From CAYWXK01 sp964462515 (GTDB lineage: Bacteria; Planctomycetota; Phycisphaerae; Sedimentisphaerales; Anaerobacaceae), in assembly GCA_964462515.1 (NCBI GenBank), contig CAYWXK010000009.1, positions 38,667 to 102,666 on the forward strand: a stretch of DNA of 64,000 nucleotides. The letters are read 5' to 3'. Of the stretch, positions 34,913 to 44,548 are shown in pieces. Made by a program: the position numbers and the translations under genes. Each line of letters starts with the position of its first letter. The first letter of the stretch is position 1. The notes under the pieces were generated by a model. That model saw only the letters and a program-made list of their open reading frames with translations, ran no database searches and was not told the origin of the DNA.

Positions 34913-36817
34913 TTAATTCTTTTCGAGCCAATGGTAAGCTATGAAGGCGAAGTCTTTGAGATTTACTTTGCAGTCGCCGTTGATGTCGCCGGCGACAATT
35001 GTCTCACAAAACGGCTCACCGAAATATGACTTACTTGCTTCGGCGGTTCTGCCATAAGCGCCTATATTTATAATTCCGCCGTTAGGAAACGGTTCTAAAC
35101 CTATTGGACTTGCCGGGTCGCCCGCATCAATACACAAACTCGTCACTTCGTCCTTTGTCCATCGTCCTTCGTTTGCATCCCATCTGCCTGCCTGTGATTT
35201 CAGGTGATAATCACCATCAACCCATACTCCATTAGAATCCCAATAGACCGGCTCGGCAAAGCAGGGGTCTTTGTCAATGTTCCCTTCTCCCGGCCAATCG
35301 CCTTTTATGTCGCTATACGTAATATCAACCTTTGAACTGCCTTGTCTAAATATTTCATCACCACCATCCCAGAGAATACAGTTGGTTCCCTGCACTTCGA
35401 CAATGGAAACAAATCCTCCCTTACAGGCTAGGGCCCTTCCATTTTTCGCAGAATTTCTGGCAAATGTGCAATTAGCAAGCGTCAATCGTCCTGGTTGACA
35501 ATAGATACCACCACCGTATTCTACTGCCGAGTTTCCACTGAATATGCAATTGGTAACCGTTGCAAGACCTATGGCGTACATTCCTCCACCTGAGTCTTCT
35601 GCCAAGTTCTGACTGAATGTGCAATTGATAATAGTCGCGTTACCTAAGGCATAGGTATATATTCCACCGCCATAGCCATATTTATTGCCACTGGCATAAG
35701 CCAAGTTACCAATAAAACTACAGTTAATCAAGGTTACACTGTTGCTCTTGTCATATACGCCACCACCAGCCATCGCTGAATTCTCGCTGAAGATGCAATT
35801 GTTGAGGGTCAAGGCACTTTGCCCATCGTATATCTCCCCGTTGTATATCCCACCGCCCGAGTATCCTGAGTTTCTACTGAATGTGCAGTCGGTTAGTTTT
35901 GCGGTGCTGCCATCGCCGTTGAACATTCCACCACAGGGGTTCCCCGAATTCTCGGTAAAAGTGCAGTGCACCATTGTCACGTTGCTGTAGCGGTTGAGCA
36001 TGCCCCCTCCCCGGCTTCCTCCCAAGCTTCCTGTTGAGTTCCTTCTGAACGTGCAGTTGGTCAGTATAGGGCTGCTGTGCCAGTTGTACATCCCACCGCC
36101 GCCTTCGGTGCAGAACTCAAAATATGCTACGTTCTCGCTGAACGTGCAGTCAGTCAGCATAGGGCTGCTGTAACGGTTGTACATCCCACCGCTAGCACAA
36201 GCACGTCCCTCTCTGAATATGCAGTTGACGAAGATTGGATTGCCGTAGTAGTTATATACACAGCCATATCTCCCCGAGTTCCTGCTGAATATGCAGTTGG
36301 TCACGGTTGGGCTGCCATGGTCGTTGAACATCCCGCCATCAGAACCGCCAGTAATAGTGAAGCCATCGAGGACAGCGTTTGCATCAGTTCCACTGCCTGT
36401 TACCACATGGTAGATATTGGTACCATTGAGGTACCCGCTAAGAATAGTCTCGTATTTGCCGACATCTCGTTCATTAGGGTCGGGTTCGCTGAAACCAGCA
36501 TAGCCTCCTTGGAGTGTTACTTTATTTATAAGCTGGAATGTAGCTTCACGGTCGCCGGTGCCATTTGGCTCAGCAAAGGTCTCATCTGGCCGATAGATAC
36601 CCTGCGCCACTCGAATCTCAACTGGTTTAGGTGAAGAATTAGCATCCTCCAGCGCATCCTGCAGGAACTTGTAAGCATTCTTCCACGATGTCCCATCATT
36701 CAAGCCATTGGCGTCATCATCAACGTATATAATCTTCGCCGCAGCAACCGTGCACCAGAACCCCAGCAAAATTGCTGCTATCAGCACCCAACTTTTTCGC
36801 TCTGTTCCCCCATTCAT
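34913..36817 (-). CDS. secreted right-handed beta-helix protein with dockerin-like tail
   Basis: 634 residues with a signal peptide (WVLIAAILLGFWCTVAAA). After IYVDDDANGLNDGTSWKNAY, the usual opening of planctomycete polymorphic-outer-membrane/choice-of-anchor proteins, come about a dozen parallel beta-helix rungs of 20-27 residues (patterns such as LTDCTFSRNSGYSGGGIYNG and LTNCTFRRNSTGSLGG). The tail GDINGDCKVNLKDFAFIAYH then WLEKN is one EF-hand-type dockerin-like repeat. The repeats are typical of pectate-lyase-like folds but no catalytic Asp/Arg set was recognised, so binding or adhesion is as likely as polysaccharide cleavage. Promoter proposed at 36927-36956. Confidence 0.85.
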   Translation of the reverse strand: MNGGTERKSWVLIAAILLGFWCTVAAAKIIYVDDDANGLNDGTSWKNAYKFLQDALEDANSSPKPVEIRVAQGIYRPDETFAEPNGTGDREATFQLINKVTLQGGYAGFSEPDPNERDVGKYETILSGYLNGTNIYHVVTGSGTDANAVLDGFTITGGSDGGMFNDHGSPTVTNCIFSRNSGRYGCVYNYYGNPIFVNCIFREGRACASGGMYNRYSSPMLTDCTFSENVAYFEFCTEGGGGMYNWHSSPILTNCTFRRNSTGSLGGSRGGGMLNRYSNVTMVHCTFTENSGNPCGGMFNGDGSTAKLTDCTFSRNSGYSGGGIYNGEIYDGQSALTLNNCIFSENSAMAGGGVYDKSNSVTLINCSFIGNLAYASGNKYGYGGGIYTYALGNATIINCTFSQNLAEDSGGGMYAIGLATVTNCIFSGNSAVEYGGGIYCQPGRLTLANCTFARNSAKNGRALACKGGFVSIVEVQGTNCILWDGGDEIFRQGSSKVDITYSDIKGDWPGEGNIDKDPCFAEPVYWDSNGVWVDGDYHLKSQAGRWDANEGRWTKDEVTSLCIDAGDPASPIGLEPFPNGGIINIGAYGRTAEASKSYFGEPFCETIVAGDINGDCKVNLKDFAFIAYHWLEKN

Positions 36818-37121
36818 TTTTTGACCTCCCTGTCGTTTCCCAAATCCCTTGATATTGATATGTTCATCAGATCATCCTCCCACCAGGTTTTTCTATGGAT
36901 ATACCGACAGGTGATATCTTGTATATATTGTATCAAAATCCGCACCACCTTTTCAAAGAAAATGGCAATTTATCGCCCTGAACATTAATAATTTTAGCAT
37001 CTCTCGCAGGGTTGTCCATCGTGGAAACTACTTGATTTTGGGCTATTTTTGAAGAATTTTTGTCATTTTTGAGCTAAAAATGCTGACAAACTCTGGAGAA
37101 TTAACGCTTGGCCTACGGTCG
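36818..37121. other. intergenic region upstream of the beta-helix gene
   Basis: 304 bases. It holds a promoter for the beta-helix gene (36927-36956) with a leader of about 100 bases, and a short hairpin CATTTTT/AAAAATG at 37064-37082 that could end transcription of the Tat-protein operon, although it is followed by an A-rich rather than U-rich stretch on that strand. Nothing else was seen. Confidence 0.45.
36927..36956 (-). promoter_or_regulatory. probable promoter for the beta-helix gene
   Basis: On the minus strand TTGAAA (36951-36956) is followed after 18 bases by TACAAT (36927-36932), each one mismatch from the sigma70 consensus. Predicted start of transcription is near 36920. Confidence 0.5.
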
Positions 37122-38327
37122 CTACACGCTAACAAGGCCCAAAACTGAACGTTCGGCGGCAAAGGAGGGTTCGAGGTTTAAGAATTCAAGGCCTGTGGCG
37201 GCTACTGATGTAATCGGGACAGATTTATCAATTCGAGAGCCGGCTTTGACGCCGGGACCAACTGCGACCATCCATACCCGCCGGCAGCCTTCATCGGCGC
37301 CCTCGTTTGTATAGAAGTCGCTGTGGTGGATAAATCCCCAGTGGCCGGGTCTATCCAGCTCACGCCCGTGGTCGGGCAGGATAAGTATAAGCGTCCGGCC
37401 TCGATATTGGGCAAGCTCTTCTGTCGCCTGCCACAATCGCCAGGTCAGCTCATCAGTTCGACGGATGGCCTCGACATAACGCGACCAGGAGCCATAATGT
37501 GCGCAGTCGATTTCGCCAAAATCGACAGCAATTACATTTGGAGCATAAGTTTTCATACAGGCAATTGCCAACTCAGTTAAGAACGCATCGTGGCTTGTGC
37601 TGCCGGCGCCGGCTTTCCATTTAGCATATTCAGAATCAAGAAAATCACGGGCCTCTTTTGAGCGCAGCCCTTGTGTTGAAACTCGGCTGGTTGTGCGTGC
37701 CAATTTTGCACAACTCTGGGCTGCCTGCATTTGGGCATCAGATGAGCCAATTGCAGCAGCGTATTGCATTTTGCGTTCCATCTGCTCGGCTGTCGAACGC
37801 GGGATTGTCGGCGGCTCAACAACGTTCGCAGCATAATCTTTTCCGTAGCCGGATGCCAGACTCTCACTGGTTTTGGCGAGGATTGAGGCATAGACAAATG
37901 CCCAGGTAGCGGTATCCGGTGCCTGGCGGTTCTTTCGATAAATTTCAAAAATCGTAGGATGAGCAACTGGTTTTGTCCAGTCGAGGTCGTCCCACTCCCA
38001 GTGGCCGGTCATAATAGAGCTGGCGGAGTTCGGATGGACAACCCTGTGCTCCACCCGCATATTAGTAAATAAAGCTCCCTTTGGAACAATATCATTCCAT
38101 AGTCGAGGAATATATTGGTGCTGGGGGTCGTCAATTGATTCACTTGAGCGAGTGCCGCCGCCAAAAAGAATAATGAGGAGCTTACGACCTCGATTCGTAA
38201 GCTCCTCAACAGGAGGACTTTCGCGGCGGTGTGTGGTTCCGCCGAGCGTAAGTTTGCCCATCGCTGCAGCAGCTCCCATCGACGCTGCAGCGGATAAAAA
38301 TTGTCTTCGTGTTATTTTTGTGGCCAT
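37122..38327 (-). CDS. Tat-exported alkaline-phosphatase-superfamily protein
   Basis: 401 residues. The N-terminus KITRRQFLSAAASMGAAAAM is a twin-arginine signal. The fold is that of the alkaline phosphatase/sulfatase/DUF1501 superfamily: a first strand LLIILFGGGTRSSESID with Thr/Ser candidates for the nucleophile, VDFGEIDCAHYGSWSRY in the middle with metal-type Asp and His, and LILPDHGRELDRPGHWGFIH near residue 340 with further metal ligands. Activity as phosphatase, sulfatase or phosphotransferase cannot be told apart. It begins 1 base after the stop of the 510-residue secreted protein, so the two are translationally linked. Confidence 0.8.
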   Translation of the reverse strand: MATKITRRQFLSAAASMGAAAAMGKLTLGGTTHRRESPPVEELTNRGRKLLIILFGGGTRSSESIDDPQHQYIPRLWNDIVPKGALFTNMRVEHRVVHPNSASSIMTGHWEWDDLDWTKPVAHPTIFEIYRKNRQAPDTATWAFVYASILAKTSESLASGYGKDYAANVVEPPTIPRSTAEQMERKMQYAAAIGSSDAQMQAAQSCAKLARTTSRVSTQGLRSKEARDFLDSEYAKWKAGAGSTSHDAFLTELAIACMKTYAPNVIAVDFGEIDCAHYGSWSRYVEAIRRTDELTWRLWQATEELAQYRGRTLILILPDHGRELDRPGHWGFIHHSDFYTNEGADEGCRRVWMVAVGPGVKAGSRIDKSVPITSVAATGLEFLNLEPSFAAERSVLGLVSV

Positions 38328-38328
38328 A

Positions 38329-39861
38329 TCAATTATTTGGTTTCATCCCGGCTATGGCTAAATGAGCGGACTGTTGCGGAGGATTATTCAGGGTTTCTGC
38401 TGTCACTTTGTTTTTCCACGCCTTTGCATCAATCGCCAGATAAAGTTCGCCGGTTTTCTGCTCAAGAATAGTGCGATAGATACTAAACCGCACTTTCTGC
38501 GGGTTATGTGGACTGGTCTGGCGTTCTTCAGAGCCGCCATTTTCGCAATCAGACGATGCGCGGAAGCCGACGCCATCCGGCACAGCAACCTCAAGATTTA
38601 TTGGCCCAAACTCTTTCCACAAAGAAGCCGGATGCACAACATAAGCAAGCTGGTAGCTCGATGGCTCGCGCGTATCCAGATAAGCGTATTGAGTGTAACT
38701 GACAGTGAGGGTATGAATCGAATTTGCCGGAAACTTGACCTGGTAGTGCAGGATGTTCATCGGGGCAAATGTGAATACCACCGGAAGGTTTTTCAAAATT
38801 GCCTCGCAGGAAGCCCGCTCTATATCAGTTATTGGTGCATTTGGGTCGAGATAATCCAATCTTGCATATATTGTCGGGTCACTTGCTATGGCAATATCCA
38901 GACCTCTCTTATCTTTTAAGACCGAAGGGTCAACGGTTATCTCTCGCGGACGAATCTTGCCGGTTGACAGGTCAACAGAGCACTCGCGGACATCGCCTCC
39001 CCATGCAGCGAAAATCTTTTCATAGGCTGCTGAATCTTGCGGATTGAATTTTGCGGCCAGATGTGCAAATAACTGCGTTGCCTTTTGTTCTCCAATCGCC
39101 GCAAGTGAACCAAGATACTCGTACTGCAATTTGTGCAGCTCTGGTGTAGATGAGTCTGCCCACCAGAAGGTATGGTCGGGCGGCTGAATCTTTATCGGGC
39201 CGGTAACATCCAGACTTACATACTCTACCAAGAGTGCGGCATCGCGTTCGTTCCATTTCATTTGTCCGGTCATATACACAGAAAGTTTTTGCCGAGCAGC
39301 CGACCGCTCCTCTCCCGCGCTACTACGCATAGTCGATGCCAGATTGGCAAGCTCGGAGTTTGCTGCGATTGCCTTTTCAATTACGGCGTATGCACGCTGG
39401 CGAATGATGCCGTAGATAGTCGAGTTTGAAATGATGGTGCAAACGATGGGCTTTTGGTCGAGCAGAACTACCACATCGGGCTGTGGCATCATCGAATATG
39501 GGCTGACATAAATACCGCGTAAGATTGGAAAACCAAAGTCAACTTCAACTTCCTGGTCTGTAGGATTTTCAATTGTGTAATGGGCGGATACGTGGACAAG
39601 AGGCGGCCCCAATGTTTCACGCCTTATTATCCGGTCCTTATCGAATGTTACCTTCAGGTCCTCTTTGACCACTTTCAGGCGGTTTTCGCGCCCAGGCATC
39701 AAATCCGGGTCGAGTCTTGCAAGCACTCCTTTAGCAGCGGGGTCGCCATTTGGATACTTGATTACAAACGGCCCACCGTTGCCCGGTGCAACCTGCACCA
39801 TCACAAAACATACACTCAAAAGACACGATAACCATATTGCTGTTTTTACATTCACACTCAT
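38329..39861 (-). CDS. secreted protein of unknown family in VIT-VWA operon
   Basis: 510 residues from the ATG at 39861, placed 8 bases after AAAGGAG; a GTG at 39879 would run through that site and is less likely. A signal peptide is present (KTAIWLSCLLSVCFVMVQVA). The mature part is beta-rich at both ends (VHVSAHYTIENPTDQEVEVD near residue 85, LHYQVKFPANSIHTLTVSYT near residue 390) with a helical middle. The ENPT...VEVDFGFP pattern resembles the interdomain style of VIT-type and DUF4424-like proteins, in which secreted proteins respond to envelope stress, but the match is not firm. It lies between the VIT-VWA gene and the Tat gene. Confidence 0.75.
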   Translation of the reverse strand: MSVNVKTAIWLSCLLSVCFVMVQVAPGNGGPFVIKYPNGDPAAKGVLARLDPDLMPGRENRLKVVKEDLKVTFDKDRIIRRETLGPPLVHVSAHYTIENPTDQEVEVDFGFPILRGIYVSPYSMMPQPDVVVLLDQKPIVCTIISNSTIYGIIRQRAYAVIEKAIAANSELANLASTMRSSAGEERSAARQKLSVYMTGQMKWNERDAALLVEYVSLDVTGPIKIQPPDHTFWWADSSTPELHKLQYEYLGSLAAIGEQKATQLFAHLAAKFNPQDSAAYEKIFAAWGGDVRECSVDLSTGKIRPREITVDPSVLKDKRGLDIAIASDPTIYARLDYLDPNAPITDIERASCEAILKNLPVVFTFAPMNILHYQVKFPANSIHTLTVSYTQYAYLDTREPSSYQLAYVVHPASLWKEFGPINLEVAVPDGVGFRASSDCENGGSEERQTSPHNPQKVRFSIYRTILEQKTGELYLAIDAKAWKNKVTAETLNNPPQQSAHLAIAGMKPNN

Positions 39862-39924
39862 TTGAGAATCTCCTTTCACACTAACACACTTTTACCTACG
39901 ATTGTTAAATAATAATACAGTCAG

Positions 39925-42189
39925 CTAATTAGCGTTTTTGACCAGAATTGTGTCGCCATCTACCAGCAGAACGACCTCGCCTTTAAGAGCAATGCTGCCC
40001 TGACGATTTTCTCTTGCCAGCTTCTGGGCCAATTCAAGGAACTCTTCCGAGCCAAATTCGATAACCCTTGTCGGCTTAAGATCGTTTTCCTTTTCTACAA
40101 GTCTGCTGTCGAGCCAGCGATTGCCCCTGCGGTAATAAGCGCGGTCGTTGACCTGCTGGACTGAAGAAATCGAGACACGGTTCATCTTTTCATCGTAATA
40201 CTCATTGCGTGAGTTAAGGACAACCTGGTCCTTCTGGCGAATCAGATTGTAGCTTTGATTGACCGCTCCAATACCTGCGCGTGTTTGCATTGCTCTTTCA
40301 TTGAGCGTATAGCCGGCTTCGCGCCGGACTGAATCCCTGTCGGCAAGGTTTGTGCCTTCTCTGGCAAGAAAAGCCGTGTATTCGGTCAATATGCCGAACT
40401 CGGTTGACAGGCGAACTATCTCATCAACAAGCTCTTTAAGTTTTGGGTCGTCCTTCGATGTGCCTGGGTTTGCGCCCATTTGTCGAACAGTGTCGATAAG
40501 TGCGGCGATTTTCCTGCTGGCCCATAGCCGGGGGACAAAGCCATTCTGAAGATTTGCTTTATCAAACTCAAATGCAAACTTGAACGTTCGGCTTTTACCC
40601 AGATAATTGCCGGAAAGTCTGAAGGTAATCGGCTCCTGGCCGACATACTGGCCGAGCAGAACAAGCTGGTCGCCCTCAAAAAGGTCGGGCAGTTTCTGCG
40701 GCATGATGTCACGTGTTCTGCCGGCAGCGGGTCTGCCGTCCTCCGTCAGGACTTCCAATTCAGGGGCTGCAAGGATAGGACCGGTTAATTGCTTGAAAAC
40801 CCTGCCTATCTTGACTTCTACGTCTTCTTTGGGTAGCACAAATTCCGCCCTGGCCCGCGAATCGGCGGCTATTTTTTCCAGCAGCGGCGCATTTACGTCG
40901 AAGCCGACACCGAAAGTGAACACTCGCCGATTGTGAGGATTGGATTTTGTTACAAGGTCGCGAATAGCCAGTTCAGATGTCTGCCCAACGGTCGGCAAAC
41001 CATCGGTTAGGAACAGAACTATGGGCAGCATTCCTTCGGTCGGCTGCTGCGAAAGAGCCTGGGAAAGTGCATCGTATATATTGGTTCCGCCGGTGGCAGT
41101 AACGCCTTCAATGTATGCTCTGGCTGCTTTTTCGTTTTCCTCCGTCTTAATGACAGGATTTTTGGAGAACCACTGCACAGTGTCATTGTAAATGATGATG
41201 TTAAACGCCTCGCCTTTTTTGAGACCGCCGATAATTTGCAGCGCAGCTTCTTTGACCTGTTCAATCTTTTCACTTCTCATACTGCCGGAGCGGTCGATTA
41301 CAAGCGTTACCTCACGCCTGATTGAAACACTGTCATCATCAGTTGATGCTTCAGCGGGAAGACCTGCGAGGAGCAAAAAATATCCCCCGCCGACTTTCTG
41401 TTCGGGGTAGGCAAACATCGATGCAGTTACGCCATTTTCCTGCAATAGATATGAAAACCGAAATGGCCCGGGCTCTTTTGCGGCATCAGCAGCCAGCTTG
41501 ATAGTCATCTGGCTGTTACTGATACGCTCAATCTCAAGTTTGTGAGTAGCCGAATAAACCGTCGAGATGGCACGTTTCGCTTTGATGTTTGTGGTAACTT
41601 TCCACGGCACAGCATACTCTAATGATTCGGTCCGAGGCAGAATATAGTCCACTCGATTGCCGTTCACCTCAAGAATATGCTCATAGGTCAGGCGGACTTT
41701 TTGTTTGCCTTGCGGCTCGATGGGAAAAACGCTTGAGCGAATCAGGTTGTATCCGATAAACTCCACCAGCGCCGGGTCACGAATCTTCGATACAAGCTGC
41801 TGGTATATTTTCTTTGCCTCATCCTTCGGCAGCACTTGTGCGGTTATCTCGCCGCTCGGGCCATCATAGGCAAAGCCCCTGATTACCGCCCCATCCGGCA
41901 CAGGGACAATCAACTCTGCTTCCTGGCGGCGACCGCTGGCATTGTGCAGCCGAATCTCTATTGTCGTTGTGGCCGTGCTTTCTAAGATGTCAATCAGAAC
42001 GTTCACCTCTGTAATTACAACCCCGGCTTGTCGAGGCTCCGGACTAAACGCATGTGAGCTGCTCTGAGGAACAATAACATTCGGCGCAAGAGGTCTGATG
42101 GTTACGTGATTCGGCTGTGCGCTAAGCGGTGCTGTAAAAATAACGAGAGTTATTGTGATACAACCAACAATGTTTTTTAGCCGTAACAT
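39925..42189 (-). CDS. secreted VIT domain-VWA domain protein
   Basis: 754 residues with a signal peptide (IVGCITITLVIFTAPLSA). Residues about 55-190 are a VIT domain (TTTIEIRLHNASGRRQEAEL, FPIEPQGKQKVRLTYEHILE). A von Willebrand A domain follows at about 300-480 with an intact metal-ion-dependent adhesion site, DRSGSM, plus TGGTNIYDAL and LTDGLP. The C-terminal third is less conserved and ends with a strand-rich KGEVVLLVDGDTILVK. Inter-alpha-trypsin-inhibitor heavy-chain-like proteins of this type bind ligands outside the cell. First gene of a three-gene minus-strand set with 38329-39861 and 37122-38327. Confidence 0.92.
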   Translation of the reverse strand: MLRLKNIVGCITITLVIFTAPLSAQPNHVTIRPLAPNVIVPQSSSHAFSPEPRQAGVVITEVNVLIDILESTATTTIEIRLHNASGRRQEAELIVPVPDGAVIRGFAYDGPSGEITAQVLPKDEAKKIYQQLVSKIRDPALVEFIGYNLIRSSVFPIEPQGKQKVRLTYEHILEVNGNRVDYILPRTESLEYAVPWKVTTNIKAKRAISTVYSATHKLEIERISNSQMTIKLAADAAKEPGPFRFSYLLQENGVTASMFAYPEQKVGGGYFLLLAGLPAEASTDDDSVSIRREVTLVIDRSGSMRSEKIEQVKEAALQIIGGLKKGEAFNIIIYNDTVQWFSKNPVIKTEENEKAARAYIEGVTATGGTNIYDALSQALSQQPTEGMLPIVLFLTDGLPTVGQTSELAIRDLVTKSNPHNRRVFTFGVGFDVNAPLLEKIAADSRARAEFVLPKEDVEVKIGRVFKQLTGPILAAPELEVLTEDGRPAAGRTRDIMPQKLPDLFEGDQLVLLGQYVGQEPITFRLSGNYLGKSRTFKFAFEFDKANLQNGFVPRLWASRKIAALIDTVRQMGANPGTSKDDPKLKELVDEIVRLSTEFGILTEYTAFLAREGTNLADRDSVRREAGYTLNERAMQTRAGIGAVNQSYNLIRQKDQVVLNSRNEYYDEKMNRVSISSVQQVNDRAYYRRGNRWLDSRLVEKENDLKPTRVIEFGSEEFLELAQKLARENRQGSIALKGEVVLLVDGDTILVKNAN

Positions 42190-42367
42190 TTTTCTTCCCT
42201 TTCAAAAAATTTGCATTTTCGTTTCTTCTATCTTAAATATAACGCACGAACAGCTAATGGTTTTGTAAATAGTTTGTAAAAAAGCTCGGAGCAGGTAAAT
42301 CTGCGTTGAATCGGTGAAAATATACTTTGAAGATTCAACGATGACTTTGTGATTAGCTTTAACTATT

Positions 42368-43093
42368 ATGAAAAAGTGGCAAGTCTTTCTAATCTTGTTC
42401 GGTGTAGCAATATCAGCCCTCGTTTTCGGGTCGCAGCTAAAGCGCTATGGTGCCGCAACTTTCCGAGCTGCCGGGGCCAGGAAAACAGTTGTGGCCAGCC
42501 TTGAGGAGTATGAAGAAACAGTCCGGAAAAGACTGCTTCCATTTTTTCAGGCAGCGGATGTGTCTTATCCGCCGGAAAAAATTATTTTTGTGGGTCTTAA
42601 ACAGGAAAAGAAACTTGAGGTCTGGGCCTGCGGCCCTGAAAACAAATTCAAACTGGTGCGGACGTATCCGATTCTGGCTGCCAGCGGGAAGCTCGGGCCC
42701 AAGCTTAAGGAAGGCGACTATCAGGTTCCCGAAGGGCTTTACAAAATCGAATCACTCAATCCAAACAGCAGGTTCCACCTTTCTCTGAAGCTGAACTACC
42801 CCAATGACTTTGACCGTCAGCAGGCAACGATTGAAGGCCGTGTGAATCCTGGCGGCGACATTATGATTCACGGAAGCAACGTATCTATCGGATGCTTAGC
42901 GATGGGCGATGAAGCTGCTGAAGACCTATTTGTTCTCGCTGCTCAGGTCGGCATCGACAATGTCCTGGTTATCTTAAGTCCGGTCGATTTGCGAATAGCC
43001 CCGATGCCGAAGCTTTCGTATCCATTGCCAACCTGGATAGAAACGCTCTATGAGCAGATAAAGCAGGAACTATCGAAGCTAAAAAACCAGTAA
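42368..43093 (+). CDS. YafK-like L,D-transpeptidase family protein
   Basis: 241 residues with an N-terminal membrane anchor or signal (VFLILFGVAISALVFG). The YkuD-type catalytic motif is IMIHGSNVSIGCLAMG, with H168 and nucleophile C176. The SIGC form, where classical enzymes have SHGC, and the following LAMGD are those of the YafK/DpaA branch, members of which act on peptidoglycan cross-links or lipoprotein attachment. It acts in the periplasm on the cell wall. The gene is alone, divergent from the VIT-VWA set, and no good ribosome-binding site is visible at the ATG. Confidence 0.88.
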   Translation: MKKWQVFLILFGVAISALVFGSQLKRYGAATFRAAGARKTVVASLEEYEETVRKRLLPFFQAADVSYPPEKIIFVGLKQEKKLEVWACGPENKFKLVRTYPILAASGKLGPKLKEGDYQVPEGLYKIESLNPNSRFHLSLKLNYPNDFDRQQATIEGRVNPGGDIMIHGSNVSIGCLAMGDEAAEDLFVLAAQVGIDNVLVILSPVDLRIAPMPKLSYPLPTWIETLYEQIKQELSKLKNQ

Positions 43094-43271
43094 TCCTGCA
43101 CCTCTCAATCCTTGACCTTCTTGGCCCAGTAAGCTACCCCAGAAAACTGACACTTACCAAATTACGAAGTAAAACTCATTTTTTCCCCCCGAAAGTCCTA
43201 AAAAAGCTAATTTATCTGCTTTCCAGCAAACCACAAAGGCACAACTTTCGTATAAAACCTTAAGATTTTTC

Positions 43272-43299
43272 TGGACAAGGTTGGTGAAAGTATTATAAT
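43272..43299 (+). promoter_or_regulatory. sigma70-type promoter for rpmA
   Basis: TGGACA (one mismatch) is followed after 16 bases by a perfect TATAAT. Transcription should begin near 43306, leaving a leader of about 44 bases before rpmA, which has GAGGT 7 bases before its ATG. Confidence 0.7.
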
Positions 43300-43349
43300 T
43301 AGTTATAAATTATTGGCTTCGAGTTTATGTTAGAAATGAGGTAACAATT

Positions 43350-43583
43350 ATGGCACATAAAAAAGGACAAGGCTCTACAAAGAACGGCAGAGACAGCAAT
43401 GCCAAATACAGGGGCATAAAGACGTTCGCAGGCGAGGTAGTTCAGGCCGGCTCAATCATCATACGCCAGTGCGGAACAAAGTTCTTCCCCGGCTCCAACG
43501 TTGGTATGGGCAAGGACTACACATTGTTTGCTATGGCAGATGGAACGGTCCGCTTCCATGGCCGAAAAGTCCACGTTGTCTGA
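43350..43583 (+). CDS. rpmA: ribosomal protein bL27
   Basis: Large-subunit ribosomal protein, 77 residues (family 80-95, so slightly short at the C-terminus). The N-terminal tail AHKKGQGSTKNGRDSNAKYR reaches the peptidyl-transferase centre; RQCGTKFFPGSNVGMGKDYT is the family core. There is no clostridial-type N-terminal pre-sequence. It has its own promoter and a strong terminator right behind it. Unlike the common rplU-rpmA-obgE order, no rplU lies upstream, and a dockerin-like gene on the other strand separates it from obgE. Confidence 0.97.
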   Translation: MAHKKGQGSTKNGRDSNAKYRGIKTFAGEVVQAGSIIIRQCGTKFFPGSNVGMGKDYTLFAMADGTVRFHGRKVHVV

Positions 43584-43605
43584 AAAAACTGACATCCGAC
43601 AAACG

Positions 43606-43632
43606 AAAGGGATGGTTTCACACCATCCCTTT
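43606..43632. terminator. bidirectional intrinsic terminator after rpmA
   Basis: An 11-bp perfect stem, AAAGGGATGGT with ACCATCCCTTT, encloses a 5-base loop. T-runs lie on the 3' side in both directions. It serves rpmA on the plus strand and abuts the stop codon of the dockerin-like gene on the minus strand. Confidence 0.85.
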
Positions 43633-44265
43633 TCAATTGCCCCACAACCAGTTCTCAGCAAATATCACCAAGTCATTCATATCAACCGTTCCGCTGCCAT
43701 TTAAGTCCGTTCCTCCGCCCCAGTAGCGATGCCTACATCCTGATTCCCCCCAATGTGCGGCAAACATAGCAAAGTCCTCGAAGTCCACATCGCCGTCTAT
43801 GTCCAGATTACAGTACCACGGCTCAAGGTTCGTATCCAACTCATCAATAACCGTATAATCCCAAAAACATATTTGATTCCAGCAAGCAGGGCATTCTTCC
43901 ACCCACCCTGGCCATCCATCACAAAGTTCAATAGTAATTTCTGCGAATTCCCCGAACAACACATTCCAGGACCAAGCCGGCATCCCTGGTTGCAGATAGT
44001 TCCTATTAATATTGATTCCCTCTCCATTCCAAGGATAAACATACCCAATGACTATAGTTCCTTCAGGCCCAGTGCCATATTTAATCAGGTCTCGCGCATA
44101 AGCAATGCTCCAGGGGTCGTCCAGCGGCAGTAGATAACAGTCATTGTGAAAGGGGACTATTTCCCCCACGAGAAAATAAACAGTTTCATCCTGAGCTACG
44201 GCCCCGACTGTAAAGACAGTCAAAATGATTAAAATAACCCACTTACGCACAAGAGAACCCTCCAT
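43633..44265 (-). CDS. small secreted protein with dockerin-like C-terminus
   Basis: 210 residues with a signal peptide (WVILIILTVFTVGAVA). The N-terminal 140 residues are unfamiliar, beta-rich and aromatic (VYFLVGEIVPFHNDCYLLPL, WNVLFGEFAEITIELCDGWP) with two nearby Cys-x-x-Cys-like pairs (EECPACW). The C-terminal 65 residues are a two-part dockerin-like tail, DIDGDVDFEDFAMFAAHWGE then DLNGSGTVDMNDLVIFAENW, separated by a Cys/Gly-rich insert as in the FG-GAP protein. Located between rpmA and obgE on the opposite strand, which looks like an insertion into a conserved gene pair. Confidence 0.8.
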   Translation of the reverse strand: MEGSLVRKWVILIILTVFTVGAVAQDETVYFLVGEIVPFHNDCYLLPLDDPWSIAYARDLIKYGTGPEGTIVIGYVYPWNGEGININRNYLQPGMPAWSWNVLFGEFAEITIELCDGWPGWVEECPACWNQICFWDYTVIDELDTNLEPWYCNLDIDGDVDFEDFAMFAAHWGESGCRHRYWGGGTDLNGSGTVDMNDLVIFAENWLWGN

Positions 44266-44548
44266 TGAATTCTTAACATAGGATTACGAAAAGTACCTTC
44301 CTTCGAATTTGCACAGAACAAAGAAAACAATAGAGACCTCCGACCCAGACGGAGCAATTATAACGCAAATTAGTAGATTAGTCAACTAATTTTCGTTTAC
44401 GATGCCCATAGAAGTTCTTAACCCTTGAACACAAGCCGCATTTGTTAATGCAAAACCTTGCTGATTCCACTATAATAAACTCCAGTTACAGAACAAAATT
44501 GCTCTTGAATCATTGTGAACTGCTAACGATTGACTACTTACGAATATC

